From contig AP018533.1 in NCBI GenBank assembly GCA_003573975.1, positions 1,984,001-2,048,000 of the forward strand: a DNA stretch of 64,000 nucleotides. The letters run 5' to 3'. A program made the position numbers and the translations under genes. The stretch comes from Clostridiales bacterium CCNA10. Its GTDB lineage: Bacteria > Bacillota > Clostridia > Oscillospirales > Oscillospiraceae. Shown here piece by piece: positions 35,165 to 44,565 of this stretch. The notes under the pieces were generated by a model. That model saw nothing but the letters and a program-made list of their open reading frames with translations. It had not been told where the DNA came from and did no database searches. Numbering within the stretch: position 1 is the first letter of the stretch; each line of letters begins with the position of its first letter.

Positions 35165-35776
35165 TCAGGCAAACTGGGCCAGCATCCGGCTGCGGCTGCT
35201 CACGCGGCACTCCGCCGCGGTCAGGATGGCCTCGATCTCGTGGACCGCGTTGGCCACCTTGTCATTGATGACCAGATAGTCATACTTTGGGATCTCCCGG
35301 AACTCCTGGCGGGCCTTGGCCAGCCGGCCGGCGATCACTTCCTCACTGTCGGTGTTCCGCCGATGGAGCCGGCGGGAGAGTTCCTCAAAAGAGGGCGGGA
35401 TGATGAAGATGAACAGGGCGTCCGGACACCGGGCGCGCACCTTTGCCGCCCCCTGGACCTCAATGTCCAGCAGTACGTCGATCCCCGCATCCAGCTTTTC
35501 CTGGATCAGCTTCATGGAGGTCCCGTAGTAGTTGTCCACATACTCGGCGTACTCCAGCAACTCATCGTCGGCGATCATCCGCTCAAACTCCTCCCGGGAG
35601 ACAAAGTTGTAGTTCACTCCATCCTGCTCCCCCACCCGGGGCTGCCGGGTGGTGTAGGAGACGGAGAAATAGATGTTGCTCCGCTGGGCAAACAGCTCGG
35701 CGATCACCGTGCTCTTTCCAACTCCGGACGGGCCGGAGAGCACAATGAGCTGTCCTCTCTCTTTTTTCTGATTCAT
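35165..35776 (-). CDS. gmk: Guanylate kinase
   Basis: 203 residues. Converts GMP to GDP with ATP. P-loop [14 protein letters not shown]-binding [17 protein letters not shown] and LLDIEVQGA are all present, as is the [10 protein letters not shown] lid. It overlaps remA by 4 bp and is followed by rpoZ at 43 bp. Confidence 0.97.
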   Translation of the reverse strand: MNQKKERGQLIVLSGPSGVGKSTVIAELFAQRSNIYFSVSYTTRQPRVGEQDGVNYNFVSREEFERMIADDELLEYAEYVDNYYGTSMKLIQEKLDAGIDVLLDIEVQGAAKVRARCPDALFIFIIPPSFEELSRRLHRRNTDSEEVIAGRLAKARQEFREIPKYDYLVINDKVANAVHEIEAILTAAECRVSSRSRMLAQFA

Positions 35777-36042
35777 TCCAGTTCCTCCTCACCATCATCG
35801 GCCTCGCGCTCACCGGCCAGGCGGTTGGCCACCGTCTCCGTCTGAAGGGCGGAGAGCACCAGGTGGTCGTTGTCCATAATGAGCACCGCCCGGGTCCGCC
35901 GGCCGTAGGTGGCGTCAATGAGCACGCCCCGGTCCCGGGCCTCCTGGACCATGCGCTTGATGGGGGCGGAATCCGGGCTTACGATGGCAATGAGCCGCCC
36001 GGCCGAGACCATATTTCCAAACCCGATGTTGATCAGCTTCAC
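35773..36042 (-). CDS. remA: RemA-like regulator (DUF370)
   Basis: 89 residues. In Bacillus RemA is a DNA-binding protein that activates biofilm matrix and osmoprotection genes. The conserved core is [20 protein letters not shown], then [15 protein letters not shown] and [23 protein letters not shown]. The tail is acidic. It overlaps gmk and follows yicC by 12 bp. Regulon here unknown. Confidence 0.93.
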   Translation of the reverse strand: MKLINIGFGNMVSAGRLIAIVSPDSAPIKRMVQEARDRGVLIDATYGRRTRAVLIMDNDHLVLSALQTETVANRLAGEREADDGEEELE

Positions 36043-36054
36043 GCGGGCTCCCCC

Positions 36055-36936
36055 TTACTCCATATTCTGGATCTGTTCCCGGATCTTCTCGATCTCGGCC
36101 TTGATGTCCACCACATGGCGGGCAATCTCGATGTCGCTGCACTTGGAGCCGATGGTGTTGGCCTCCCGGTTGAACTCCTGGATCAGGAAGTCCAGCTTCC
36201 GACCCACAGCGCCGCCCTTGTCCAGCATCGTCCGAAGCTGCCCGATGTGGCTGCGGAGCCGGACGGTCTCCTCGTCCACCGCCACCTTGTCGGCAAAGAT
36301 GGCCGCCTCCGTGAGGATCCGGGCGGGGTCCAGCTGGGTATTGGCCAGCACCTCGTTCATCCGCGCCTCCAGCTTGGCCCGGTACTCGGATACGGTCTGG
36401 GGGGAGCGCTCCTCCACCCGGCCCACCAGCTCCTCAATGGTGCGGGCCCGGGAGAGGATGTCCTCCTCCAGGCGCTGCCCCTCCCGGCTTCGCATCTGGT
36501 CAAAGTCGGCCAGGGCCAGGTCCAGCACCCGGCATATATCCTGTGCCTTCTCCTCCACGTTCTCCTCCGCCTTCTCCGCCATCAGGACCTCCGGAAAGCG
36601 GGAGAGCGTCTCCGGTGTGATGCGGTAGGCGGTCGGCCCGCACAGCTGCGCCAGTTCCTGCAAGGCGTTGGCATACTGCTGGGCCAGAGGCCGGTTCACA
36701 GACACCCGCACCTCCTCTGCCCCGGCGCCGTCCAGGGTGACGAACACGTCCACCTTTCCCCGGGAAATGGTGTTCTGCACCCGGCTTTTGATGGACTCCT
36801 CCGCAAAGAGGTACAGCCGGGGGATACGGACGTTGCAGTCCAGATAGCGGTTATTCACCGAGCGCAGCTCCACGGTGATGGTGCACCCGTTCACCGTCTC
36901 CTCCGCCCGGCCATAGCCGGTCATGCTCTTGACCAT
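36055..36936 (-). CDS. YicC family endoribonuclease
   Basis: 293 residues. It opens MVKSMTGYGRAEE, the family signature, has ELRSVNNRYLDCNVRIPR, and a C-terminal DUF1732 domain (KLDFLIQEFNREANTIGSKC). Family members cleave specific RNAs. It is first gene of the yicC-remA-gmk-rpoZ-priA-def-fmt operon on the minus strand. The ribosome site AAGGAAG precedes the ATG. Confidence 0.93.
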   Translation of the reverse strand: MVKSMTGYGRAEETVNGCTITVELRSVNNRYLDCNVRIPRLYLFAEESIKSRVQNTISRGKVDVFVTLDGAGAEEVRVSVNRPLAQQYANALQELAQLCGPTAYRITPETLSRFPEVLMAEKAEENVEEKAQDICRVLDLALADFDQMRSREGQRLEEDILSRARTIEELVGRVEERSPQTVSEYRAKLEARMNEVLANTQLDPARILTEAAIFADKVAVDEETVRLRSHIGQLRTMLDKGGAVGRKLDFLIQEFNREANTIGSKCSDIEIARHVVDIKAEIEKIREQIQNME

Positions 36937-37029
36937 AGTGGGTCACTTCCTTTTTTCCAGCGTTGTATTTCACAGACCGCCCGCTTTTCTGCAAGGTATT
37001 TTTACTTTACAATTCCTGTATTTCCTTGC

Positions 37030-37551
37030 TTATCGAAGCTTCAGTCGGGCCGTCATCATTCCGATCAGCCGGGACAGGCCCCAGTCATAGAGGAGGAACA
37101 CCAGGTTCCCCGCTCCGTAGAGGAGCCACACCGCTCCGGCCAGCCACTCCGGCAGGGCGGGCAGGAACAGCCCCCGGAACACCACCCAAAGCAGGGTGAG
37201 GGCCCCGTTGAAGCAGGCCAGCTTTCCCACCCACTCCAGGGGGCGGCTGGCGCACTGCTCCAGGCGGCTCTTCACTACTGGGTACAGACCCATAAAGCAC
37301 AAATACATCAGGGCCACGCCCTTATCCGGCAGGATCAGCAGACCCAGCACAGAGGCCGCCGCCCAGCAGAGAAGCCCCGCTCCCCGTCCGGCCAGCAGGA
37401 CCGCGCTAATGGGGAACAGCCCCGCCGCCGCCGTTACCCCAAGCCGTCCGGTGGGGGTGATACAGGCCAGCCACAGCACCGCCAGGCTCCCGGCCGCCAG
37501 GACACCCCCCAGGGCCGTCCGGCCGGCCTTTGAGGAAAACCGCCCGGCCAT
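37030..37551 (-). CDS. Hypothetical integral membrane protein
   Basis: 173 residues with five or six hydrophobic segments (about 13-32, 38-54, 58-78, 82-93, 112-128, 135-158) and a basic C-terminus (RLIGMMTARLKLR). No named family recognised; the topology resembles small S-component-like or polysaccharide-associated membrane proteins, but this is not evidence of function. It is the last gene of the cdaA-cdaR-rseC operon, 1 bp after the J-domain gene. Confidence 0.75.
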   Translation of the reverse strand: MAGRFSSKAGRTALGGVLAAGSLAVLWLACITPTGRLGVTAAAGLFPISAVLLAGRGAGLLCWAAASVLGLLILPDKGVALMYLCFMGLYPVVKSRLEQCASRPLEWVGKLACFNGALTLLWVVFRGLFLPALPEWLAGAVWLLYGAGNLVFLLYDWGLSRLIGMMTARLKLR

Positions 37552-37552
37552 G

Positions 37553-38152
37553 TCAGTTACAGCCTCCGCACAGGCAGTTCATGCACAACATGGTGGTACA
37601 GCAGTCCATGCCGTCCACCACCGCTCCGCCGCCGTAGGGGCGGTAGGCCTGCCCCCCCTGCTGCATCATCGCCAGGGCCTGGCGGTACTCCAGGTTGCCC
37701 GGCTCCATCTGCACCGCCAGATTATAGTTCTGCATGGCCTCGTCCAGCCAGCCCCGGCGATAGGCCACGCTGCCCATCAGGAAGTACCACTCGCCACTCT
37801 TCTGTGGCACCTCCTGGAGCAGCCGCTCCGCCGCATTCAGGTCCCCCATGTTGATGAGGTTCCGCACCCGGGCGAAGGTAGGGTTCCCCCCGCCGTACTG
37901 CCGCTGCTGTTGATAGCCGCCCTGGTAGTAGCCGGAGGACTGCTGCTGATAGCCGCCGCCCCCGCTGCGCTGCTTCTGAATGGCCTCATAGGCCTCGTTG
38001 ACTTCCTTCATCTTCTCCTCGGCCAAGTCAGCCAGGGGATTGTTCACATAGTTGTCAGGATGGTACTTGCGGGCCAGCTCCCGATACGCCTTTTTGATCT
38101 CCTGATCGCTGGCATTCTGGCTGACGCCCAACACGCTGTACGGATCTCTCAT
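37553..38152 (-). CDS. J-domain protein with repeat region and Cys-rich tail
   Basis: 199 residues from the ATG at 38152, which overlaps the upstream stop as ATGA and has GGAG 9 nt before it. The J domain (about 1-65) has the HPD triad in [11 protein letters not shown], so it should stimulate an Hsp70. A Gly/Gln/Tyr-rich linker (about 70-92) follows, then a TPR-like helical region ([38 protein letters not shown]). The C-terminus ends in a cysteine cluster, [17 protein letters not shown]. This is not DnaJ itself: no zinc-finger domain of the usual type is present. Confidence 0.88.
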   Translation of the reverse strand: MRDPYSVLGVSQNASDQEIKKAYRELARKYHPDNYVNNPLADLAEEKMKEVNEAYEAIQKQRSGGGGYQQQSSGYYQGGYQQQRQYGGGNPTFARVRNLINMGDLNAAERLLQEVPQKSGEWYFLMGSVAYRRGWLDEAMQNYNLAVQMEPGNLEYRQALAMMQQGGQAYRPYGGGAVVDGMDCCTTMLCMNCLCGGCN

Positions 38153-39021
38153 GTGCTGTTTCTCCATATCTTTTGTTTTTGGATCTGTTTCCAGCTCCCG
38201 TCAAACACGGCGCGCTGTACCAGCGGGAGCCCCAGGTACAGGATATTCTCTATCAGCGGCCAGCGGCAGCCGAAGTCAGCCAGCTGGGCCGCGGAGTACA
38301 TCAGGTTCCGGGAGTGGTCCAGGGTGCGCGCCATGGCATCCCGGTCCCCCTCCGGTCCGAACCGGGCGGCCACAGGGTTATACCGCCCCGCTGTCCGGTC
38401 CTCCTCCAGGTCGTCCTGGGCGTCCAGCAGATAGATCCACCGGCCCAGGTGATAAAGCAGCTGCTCCATAGCCCGGTCCCGGCTCTCCTCCCCGCTGGAG
38501 GGAGCGGCCGCCCGGAGCAGCTCCGCGAAGGTGTCCGCCGCCCGGTCCAGGGAGGGACACCCCTCTGCCTCCAGTTCATCCAGCCGTCTGAGCTGTTCCT
38601 CCACCTTCCGGTCAAAGTCCGGCCGGCGGGACGCCGCGCGGCGGTAGGATGGCCGGAGCAGCCGGGCCAGCAGCAGGGCCGTCCAGCCCTTCCACCCCCG
38701 GTCATCCCGGGCCCGGTCCCGCAGCTGCCACCAGGTGAGCACCACACTCTCATCCGCCGCTGTATCCAGGGCGGGCGTGGGCTGGTACATGGTCTTTTTC
38801 CGCAGGGGATTGGCGTGGCACCGGCCCCGGCAGGGAGAAAAGGACTCCTCCGGCGGGGCCAGCAGCAGGGCCAAAAAGGTAAAATCATAATTCAGGAACA
38901 TGGGGGCCAGCCAGCCGTACCGCCGCCGCATGGCGGCGCACAGCCCGCAGTAGACCGCCCGGTACAAATCAAAGTCCCTGCATTTCAGTTCGTCCCGCAG
39001 GGGGCGCACATATCCGAACAC
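38149..39021 (-). CDS. DUF5685 family protein
   Basis: 290 residues. It opens [18 protein letters not shown] and has paired cysteines in [12 protein letters not shown] and [10 protein letters not shown] that could bind metal. Mostly helical. A conspicuous [12 protein letters not shown] motif at about 200 resembles the Asp-rich motif of trans-isoprenyl diphosphate synthases, but a second Asp-rich motif is not clear. Function unknown. It is translationally coupled to the J-domain gene by a 4-bp overlap, and it follows the rseC-like gene by 9 bp. Confidence 0.8.
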   Translation of the reverse strand: MFGYVRPLRDELKCRDFDLYRAVYCGLCAAMRRRYGWLAPMFLNYDFTFLALLLAPPEESFSPCRGRCHANPLRKKTMYQPTPALDTAADESVVLTWWQLRDRARDDRGWKGWTALLLARLLRPSYRRAASRRPDFDRKVEEQLRRLDELEAEGCPSLDRAADTFAELLRAAAPSSGEESRDRAMEQLLYHLGRWIYLLDAQDDLEEDRTAGRYNPVAARFGPEGDRDAMARTLDHSRNLMYSAAQLADFGCRWPLIENILYLGLPLVQRAVFDGSWKQIQKQKIWRNST

Positions 39022-39030
39022 AGCCCCCGG

Positions 39031-39459
39031 TCAGAGAGTCACCCGTCTGGCAACCACAAACTCCGGGGCCGCCCGCCGGGTGATCCACCGGTTGACCAGC
39101 ACCGCCGGGAGGAATCCCACCAGCAGGCCCACGGCGGCCGTTCCCACCGAGGCCCCTTCCCCCAGACCCAGTGCCTGTCCCACCAGATAGCCAAGGCCCA
39201 GGAACACACAGGGCAGGGCAAACACCACCAGGGACAGACCGATGGAGTGTCCGGTAGTAGGCTCCACCTCCACCCGCTCCCCGGGCTGGACCCCGATAGG
39301 GTCGCTGGCCGTGGCCAGCAGCTCCCCCTGGGGCTGTTGGACGCAGCCGGCGCAGTTGCCGCCGCAGCTCTCCTTCAGTCCGCACTCCGTCTGCCGCAGC
39401 AGGGAGATCTGGATCACATCCTCTTTCAAACGCTTTTTCACCAGTGCATATTGGTTCAA
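39031..39459 (-). CDS. RseC/MucC-like positive regulator / SoxR-reducing family protein
   Basis: 142 residues. It opens with a short cytoplasmic domain bearing CGLKESCGGNCAGC (a likely Fe-S or metal site), then SDPIGVQPGERVEVE, two membrane helices (about 73-95 and 102-122) and a basic tail. This matches the RseC family linked to Rnf-type electron transfer to redox regulators. Here it is in the c-di-AMP operon rather than in the rnf operon 25 kb away. Confidence 0.85.
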   Translation of the reverse strand: MNQYALVKKRLKEDVIQISLLRQTECGLKESCGGNCAGCVQQPQGELLATASDPIGVQPGERVEVEPTTGHSIGLSLVVFALPCVFLGLGYLVGQALGLGEGASVGTAAVGLLVGFLPAVLVNRWITRRAAPEFVVARRVTL

Positions 39460-39503
39460 GGGTCTCGCCTCCGAAGGTTTTTCTTTCTGTCAGTCCCCGC
39501 CGG

Positions 39504-40733
39504 TCAGCGTTTTCTGACGTTTACATTGATGGTATAGGTGCCCACCGGCCCCACCTCGTCGCTGGCGTTGAGGTACACCGTCGCCGCCACCGGGTAGGTC
39601 CCGGTGGCCGTCACGTCCGACAGGTCGGCCACGATGCGGATCTGGCTGGCGTCCAGGGATTCCAGCACGCTCTCGCTGCCCCGGATGACCACCACCCGCT
39701 CCTGGGTCACCACATCCACCTGATAGTTGTCCGGCTGGTTCACCGTCTCAATGTTGGTCACGGTAAAGGTCTTGGTGGACAGACCCTCTACCGCCACGGT
39801 CACCTGGGCCTCGGTCACGCCGTCTGCGTTTTCCAGGGTAGGAGACAGCACAATGGGCTTGGAGATGGTGGCAGTGTCCACCACCTGGGACAGGTCGATG
39901 CTGCCCAGAGAGATCTCCGTCAAGCCCTTCAGCTCCTCCTCGGAGCCCACCACGGTGATGGTGCTGGGCGAGATCTCACACTTGGCCTGCTCCGCCGTTG
40001 CGCCGCCGCCGGACAGCAGGTTGACCGTCAGCTTCACCTTCTTGACCACGCCCACTGTCATGGTCACATAGGCGGAGTCCTCATTGAGCTTCACGCTGCT
40101 GTCCGTGATGACCTCTCCATTCTCGTCCAGCAGCTTCAAGGGCAGCTTTCCGGCAAAGGACTGGTCCAGATCGTCGGCCTCCAGGATGGCGGCCACCCGC
40201 TTCACGCGGCTCACCTGCTCCGCGGAGCCCCGCAGCTCCACCGTCTCCGGATCGGCCACCGGCGTGCCCGCCTGATAGCCGTCAGCCACGCTGCCCTCCA
40301 GGCGGACCTCCACGTTCATGGTTTCCGTCACCAAGGTGTCCACCGTCACCGTCACCGGGTTGGACTGCTCCGGGAAGAAGGCCCCGGTGGTGTCCACATT
40401 GTTGGGCAGGATCAGGCGGCAGTTCAACTCGTGCTCCCCCGTCTCTGTGATGGAGGACACGTCCACTGATGCGGTGATGTTGCTCCGGGTCAGGTTGTTC
40501 AATACGCTCACCGGGCCAGTGACCTCCACAGTCAGACTGCTCTGGGACAGGCCGGACACCGTCAGCCCCCGCTCCTCCAGCACCCGCTCATTGGCGATCT
40601 GGACCGGGACATTATAGATGGGCCGGCTCATGGTGGGGTCCTCCGTGTCCCGGATATACAGCCAGAATACCACCGCCAGCAGCACGGAGATGAGGATATA
40701 GACCCATCGACTCTCCCGCAGACGCTCCATCAT
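39504..40733 (-). CDS. cdaR: CdaR, YbbR-domain regulator of diadenylate cyclase
   Basis: 409 residues. One N-terminal membrane helix (about 9-26, RWVYILISVLLAVVFWLYI) followed by four extracytoplasmic YbbR repeats. CdaR binds CdaA at the membrane and modulates c-di-AMP production. It overlaps cdaA at the TGATG junction (the start A is the last base of the cdaA stop). It is the standard partner; glmM, usually third, is absent. Confidence 0.94.
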   Translation of the reverse strand: MMERLRESRWVYILISVLLAVVFWLYIRDTEDPTMSRPIYNVPVQIANERVLEERGLTVSGLSQSSLTVEVTGPVSVLNNLTRSNITASVDVSSITETGEHELNCRLILPNNVDTTGAFFPEQSNPVTVTVDTLVTETMNVEVRLEGSVADGYQAGTPVADPETVELRGSAEQVSRVKRVAAILEADDLDQSFAGKLPLKLLDENGEVITDSSVKLNEDSAYVTMTVGVVKKVKLTVNLLSGGGATAEQAKCEISPSTITVVGSEEELKGLTEISLGSIDLSQVVDTATISKPIVLSPTLENADGVTEAQVTVAVEGLSTKTFTVTNIETVNQPDNYQVDVVTQERVVVIRGSESVLESLDASQIRIVADLSDVTATGTYPVAATVYLNASDEVGPVGTYTINVNVRKR

Positions 40734-41617
40734 CAGTCCTCACCCTCCTTCCTCCGGGGCAGCAGGCCGGACAGCAGGCCGGACAGGGGAGTCCCCCGGT
40801 CCACCTCCTCCTGCTCCGACAGCAGCTCGTTGCGCAGCAGGCGTTCCAGGGTCTCCGGAGCCAGGTGCCGCTTGAGCATCCCTCCGGTGGCGGCGGAGAT
40901 GGACCCCGTCTCCTCTGAGACGATGACCACCACCGCGTCGGAGTGCTCGCTCATCCCGATGCCCGCCCGGTGGCGCATCCCCAGGTCCCGGCTCAGGTTC
41001 ACATTGCTTGACAGGGGCAGCATACAGCCCGCCCCTACGATCCGGCCCTCCCTCACGATTACCGCGCCGTCGTGGAGGGGGGCTTTGTTCCAAAACAGGT
41101 TTTTCAGTAGCTCACCGGTCACCGAGCAGTCCAGCGGCGTTCCCGTCTTGATCACGTCGTCCAGCAGGTCCCCCCGCTCGAACACCATCAGGGCGCCCAC
41201 CTTGTCCCGGGACAGGTCGGTATAGGCCTCCACCGTCTGGCGGATGGCGCTCTCCAAATCGTGGGGCGAGGCGGGCCGCTGGCTGCTGAACACACTGGTC
41301 AGCTTCCCGCTGCCCATCCGCTCCAGGGCCCGGCGGATCTCCGGCTGGAACAGGATGACCAGCACCAGGATACCCCATTCCACCACCCGGTTCAGCAGCC
41401 AGCTGGTGGCGGTCAGCTGGATGGCCGAGGCCAGCCACATGGTCAGGATCAGCACCATGATCCCCTTCAGCACCCGTCCAGAGCTGGTCTTTCGCATGAA
41501 CCAGAAGATATGATAGATCAAAAACGCCAGAATGGCGATGTCGATGAGATCTGAGACCCGGATGGTAGCCATAAACGGGATCTCTTCCTGGAAAAAATTC
41601 AAAACCGTCTCCAACAC
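40733..41617 (-). CDS. cdaA: Diadenylate cyclase CdaA (DisA_N domain)
   Basis: 294 residues starting at a GTG with GGAAGGG upstream. Three N-terminal membrane helices (about 22-95) and a cytoplasmic cyclase domain with PLHDGAVIV (DGA) and GMRHRAGIG (RHR), the catalytic motifs that make c-di-AMP from two ATP. It heads a minus-strand operon cdaA-cdaR-rseC-DUF5685-J-domain-membrane protein. c-di-AMP controls potassium and osmotic balance and wall synthesis. Confidence 0.96.
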   Translation of the reverse strand: MLETVLNFFQEEIPFMATIRVSDLIDIAILAFLIYHIFWFMRKTSSGRVLKGIMVLILTMWLASAIQLTATSWLLNRVVEWGILVLVILFQPEIRRALERMGSGKLTSVFSSQRPASPHDLESAIRQTVEAYTDLSRDKVGALMVFERGDLLDDVIKTGTPLDCSVTGELLKNLFWNKAPLHDGAVIVREGRIVGAGCMLPLSSNVNLSRDLGMRHRAGIGMSEHSDAVVVIVSEETGSISAATGGMLKRHLAPETLERLLRNELLSEQEEVDRGTPLSGLLSGLLPRRKEGED

Positions 41618-41685
41618 CTGGATCCCTTCCTTCCTGTCTCATCGGACCGGAGGCTCCTCCGCCCACAGTCCGCCTTATTTTAAGT

Positions 41686-41714
41686 ATTATACGATATTCC
41701 GCCCCTGATGGCAA
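41686..41714 (-). promoter_or_regulatory. Promoter of the cdaA operon
   Basis: Minus strand TTGCCA (41709-41714), 17-nt spacer, perfect TATAAT (41686-41691). It lies in the 252-bp gap between the aminotransferase gene terminator and cdaA. Confidence 0.75.
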
Positions 41715-41811
41715 CATGATTTCCCGGACGAACTGTGAAAATTTCATAAACATTCTGTCTGTTCTTCTGGCAAGAATGATAGTGCTGGTTCGGAGCTCCC
41801 CAATCCGGACA

Positions 41812-41853
41812 GAAAAACAGCCAGCCGGTCCCCTTTGGGCGCGCCCGGCTGGC
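41812..41853 (-). terminator. Terminator after the class V aminotransferase gene
   Basis: Minus strand: GCCAGCCGG pairs with CCGGCTGGC across a 16-nt loop and is followed by TGTTTTTCT. Confidence 0.8.
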
Positions 41854-41869
41854 CTGGCAGTCCTCCGCC

Positions 41870-43006
41870 TTACACAGCTTCTTCTCTCAGCAGTTCCTCT
41901 GTGATGGCCAGCGCGCGGCCGATCTCCTCCGGGAGTGTAAAGGCAGACACGCTGGCCCTCAGGGTCCCGGACTCCAGTGTTCCCGCCGTCCGGTGGGCCA
42001 GCGGGGCGCAGTGAAGGCCTGCCCGCAGGGCGATCCCCCTCCGGCCCAGCAGCTCTCCCAGCTCCTCGCAGTCCCGGTCCTGCACCCGGAAGGACAGCAC
42101 GCCTGACTGGGCTCCTGAATCCCGCGGGGCCAGATAGACCTCCGTGCCCGGCAGGCGGGACAGCCCCTCCCCCAGGCGGCGGATCAACTTCTCCTCCCGT
42201 ACAGCCAGCCCGGCCTGCTCCCTTCGCCGCAGGAAGCGCAGGCCCTCCAGCAGGCCGGCGATCCCGGCGATGTTGTGGGTCCCGGCCTCCAGCCGGTCAG
42301 GCAGAAAGTCCGGCATCTCCTGGCGCAGGGATACGCTCCCCGTCCCACCCTCCAGAAGAGGCTCCGCCGCCCCGCCGCACAGCAGCAGGCCGGTGCCCTG
42401 GGGGCCGTAAAGCCCCTTGTGCCCCGGCATGGCAATAAAGGCGGCCCCCAGCTCCCGCAGGGAGATGGGCAGGCAGCCGGCGGACTGGGAGGCGTCCACG
42501 ATCAGAGGGATCCCCCGGCTCCGGCACAGGGCGGCAATGTCCTCGATGGGCAGGATAAAGCCGAACACATTGGAGACATGGGTGCATACCGCCGCCCGCA
42601 CCTCCGGGGTCAGCGCCCGGCGGAAGGCTTCCAGAGCGGCCGCCCGGTCAAACAGGGGGCTGTCCGCCACCCGCACCGTCACCCCCGGGATAGCCCGGAG
42701 CGGCCGGGTGACTGCGTTGTGCTCATAACCGGAGACCACCACGGTGTCCCCCGGCCGGACCAGGGATTTGATGGCCAGATTCAGCCCGTGGGTGGCATTG
42801 AAGGTAAAGACCACCTGTTCCGGCTCCGGCACATCAAAGAGGGCGGCAGCCTCCTCCCGGCAGGCAAAGGCGGTGTCCGCCGCCGCCATAGCGGGCCGGT
42901 GTCCCCCCCGGCCTGGGCTGGCCAGATGGCAGATGGCCCAGGCGCTGGCCCGGGCCACCTCCGGCGGCTTCTGTAAGGTGGTGGCGGCGCTGTCCAGATA
43001 GATCAC
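41870..43006 (-). CDS. Class V aminotransferase, cysteine desulfurase-like (CsdA/SufS-type)
   Basis: 378 residues from GTG 43006, which overlaps the DUF3343 stop (GTGA) and has GGAGG upstream; a longer frame is non-homologous. It has YLDSAATTLQKP, the PLP lysine in IAMPGHKGLYGPQG, EAGTHNIAGIAG and the cysteine loop RAGLHCAPLAHRTAG. Family members release sulfur (or selenium) from cysteine (selenocysteine). The adjacent DUF3343 protein, a predicted Se/S carrier, is a natural acceptor. It is distinct in sequence from the IscS encoded at 8 kb. Confidence 0.88.
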   Translation of the reverse strand: MIYLDSAATTLQKPPEVARASAWAICHLASPGRGGHRPAMAAADTAFACREEAAALFDVPEPEQVVFTFNATHGLNLAIKSLVRPGDTVVVSGYEHNAVTRPLRAIPGVTVRVADSPLFDRAAALEAFRRALTPEVRAAVCTHVSNVFGFILPIEDIAALCRSRGIPLIVDASQSAGCLPISLRELGAAFIAMPGHKGLYGPQGTGLLLCGGAAEPLLEGGTGSVSLRQEMPDFLPDRLEAGTHNIAGIAGLLEGLRFLRRREQAGLAVREEKLIRRLGEGLSRLPGTEVYLAPRDSGAQSGVLSFRVQDRDCEELGELLGRRGIALRAGLHCAPLAHRTAGTLESGTLRASVSAFTLPEEIGRALAITEELLREEAV

Positions 43007-43257
43007 AGCTCCACCTCCCGATAGCTCCCGTCCCCGGCGGTGATAAAGATCCGTCTGGGCTCCAGCCCTACCCGGTGGAGCACCCGCAGGGCGGCGGCCA
43101 GGCGGCGCTGGGACAGTTTCACAGAGTGGCTGCACCCCTCCCCCGCAATGCTCTTGGGGGAGCGCAGGATATGAGCCGTGATCCCCGCCCGCTCCAGCGC
43201 CGCGGCGGTGCGCTGGGCATAGGTCAGAGAGCGGCACACGATCAGATAATAGAGCAT
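43003..43257 (-). CDS. DUF3343 putative Se/S carrier protein
   Basis: 84 residues. It opens YYLIVCRSLTYAQRTAAAL and has a conserved cysteine in SIAGEGCSHSVKL, the expected sulfur- or selenium-carrying residue, then LSQRRLAAALRVLHRVG. The pair with a cysteine desulfurase is the usual genomic context for this family. It overlaps the desulfurase gene by 4 bp, indicating coupled translation. A good AAGGAA site precedes the ATG. Confidence 0.85.
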   Translation of the reverse strand: MLYYLIVCRSLTYAQRTAAALERAGITAHILRSPKSIAGEGCSHSVKLSQRRLAAALRVLHRVGLEPRRIFITAGDGSYREVEL

Positions 43258-43333
43258 GGCATAGTTCCTTTCTCAAGGGGTGCTCAGCAGCATTTTCCCC
43301 CTGAGTCAGTGTATGTGGCCCTGCTCCCGCCGG

Positions 43334-43813
43334 TCACACCCGCTCCAGCAGGCACACCGCATGGGCGGCGATCCCCTCCTCCGCTCCGGTGAAGCCAAGC
43401 TTCTCCTCCGTGGTGGCCTTCACGTTCACCTGCTCCAGCGCAGCCTTCATCCGCGCCGCCAGATTTTCCCGCATCTGTTCCAGATACGGGGCCAGCTTGG
43501 GCCGCTGGGCCAGGATGGTGGCGTCCACATTGCCCACCTGCCAGCCCCGCGCCCCCAGCAGCTCCACCACATGGTCCAGCAGCTTCAGGCTGTCCGCCCC
43601 GGCGTAGGCCGGGTCTGTGTCCGGGAAGTGCCGCCCGATGTCCCCCAGCCCGGCCGCCCCCAGCAGGGCGTCCATCACCGCGTGGGTGAGCACATCCGCG
43701 TCGGAGTGTCCCAGCAGGCCCAGGGTATGGGGCACCTCCACCCCGCCCAGGATCAGCCTCCGCCCCTCCACCAGACGGTGTACATCATAGCCGTGTCCAA
43801 TGCGCAGCATCAC
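43334..43813 (-). CDS. ispF: 2-C-methyl-D-erythritol 2,4-cyclodiphosphate synthase
   Basis: 159 residues. Fifth step of the MEP isoprenoid pathway. Metal and active-site motifs are [10 protein letters not shown] and [12 protein letters not shown], and the C-terminal [25 protein letters not shown] is standard. It overlaps ispD by 4 bp. With ispD next to it and ispH at 45.5-47.4 kb, three MEP genes fall within 4 kb. Confidence 0.97.
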   Translation of the reverse strand: MMLRIGHGYDVHRLVEGRRLILGGVEVPHTLGLLGHSDADVLTHAVMDALLGAAGLGDIGRHFPDTDPAYAGADSLKLLDHVVELLGARGWQVGNVDATILAQRPKLAPYLEQMRENLAARMKAALEQVNVKATTEEKLGFTGAEEGIAAHAVCLLERV

Positions 43814-44550
43814 AGTTCTCCCCTCTCTCTTGCGTCCAGAATGGCCTCCCCCACCACCAGGTCAAAGGGGGTGGTCAGCTTGAGATTTTCCCGGCTCCCC
43901 TGGGTGAGGGAGACCTTCATGCCCAGCCGCTCCACCGCAGCGCAGTCGTCGGTGAGCACCGCCCCCTCCTCCACCACCCGGTGGATAGCAGCCCGGATCA
44001 GGTCCGCCTGAAACACTTGAGGCGTTTGGACGGCAAACAGGGTGGAGCGGTCCAGCGTCTCCTGGGCCACGCCCCCCTCCGCCCGCTTGACTGTGTCGGT
44101 CACCGGGATGGCCGGAGCTGCCGCTCCGGTGGCCGCCCCCCGGTCCAGCGCCTCCTTCAGCACCTCCGGAGGCAGCAGCGGCCTGGCTCCGTCGTGGATG
44201 GCGATGAGCTCCGCGTCCTGCCGCACCTCCGCCAGTCCAGCCTGGACGGAGTAGATCCGCTCTTTGCCGCCCACGACCACCTTGGAGACCTTCTCCAGGG
44301 CAAACTCCCGGCACAGGCGGCTGACCTCCACCAGCAGGTCCTCCCGGGTGACCACCACCACCTCGGCGATATCAGGACACTCCTCAAAGACCCGCAGGGT
44401 ATGTACCAGGACCGGGAGGTCCCCCAGCGTGGTGAGGATCTTGTCGATCCCCTCCATGCGGGAGGCCGTCCCCGCGGCCACCACCACCGCCGACCAGATG
44501 TGCGTCCTCTGCTTTCGGTTCCGGCCAAGCCGGGACAGAAATCCTGTCAT
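43810..44550 (-). CDS. ispD: 2-C-methyl-D-erythritol 4-phosphate cytidylyltransferase
   Basis: 246 residues from the ATG at 44550 (AGGAGGGG upstream; an earlier in-frame start adds non-homologous sequence). It has the nucleotidyltransferase opening [32 protein letters not shown] and [14 protein letters not shown]. The first 16 residues before the catalytic domain are an unusual short basic lead. It couples CTP to MEP in isoprenoid synthesis. Confidence 0.95.
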   Translation of the reverse strand: MTGFLSRLGRNRKQRTHIWSAVVVAAGTASRMEGIDKILTTLGDLPVLVHTLRVFEECPDIAEVVVVTREDLLVEVSRLCREFALEKVSKVVVGGKERIYSVQAGLAEVRQDAELIAIHDGARPLLPPEVLKEALDRGAATGAAAPAIPVTDTVKRAEGGVAQETLDRSTLFAVQTPQVFQADLIRAAIHRVVEEGAVLTDDCAAVERLGMKVSLTQGSRENLKLTTPFDLVVGEAILDARERGEL

Positions 44551-44565
44551 CGTTTCCCCTCCTGC

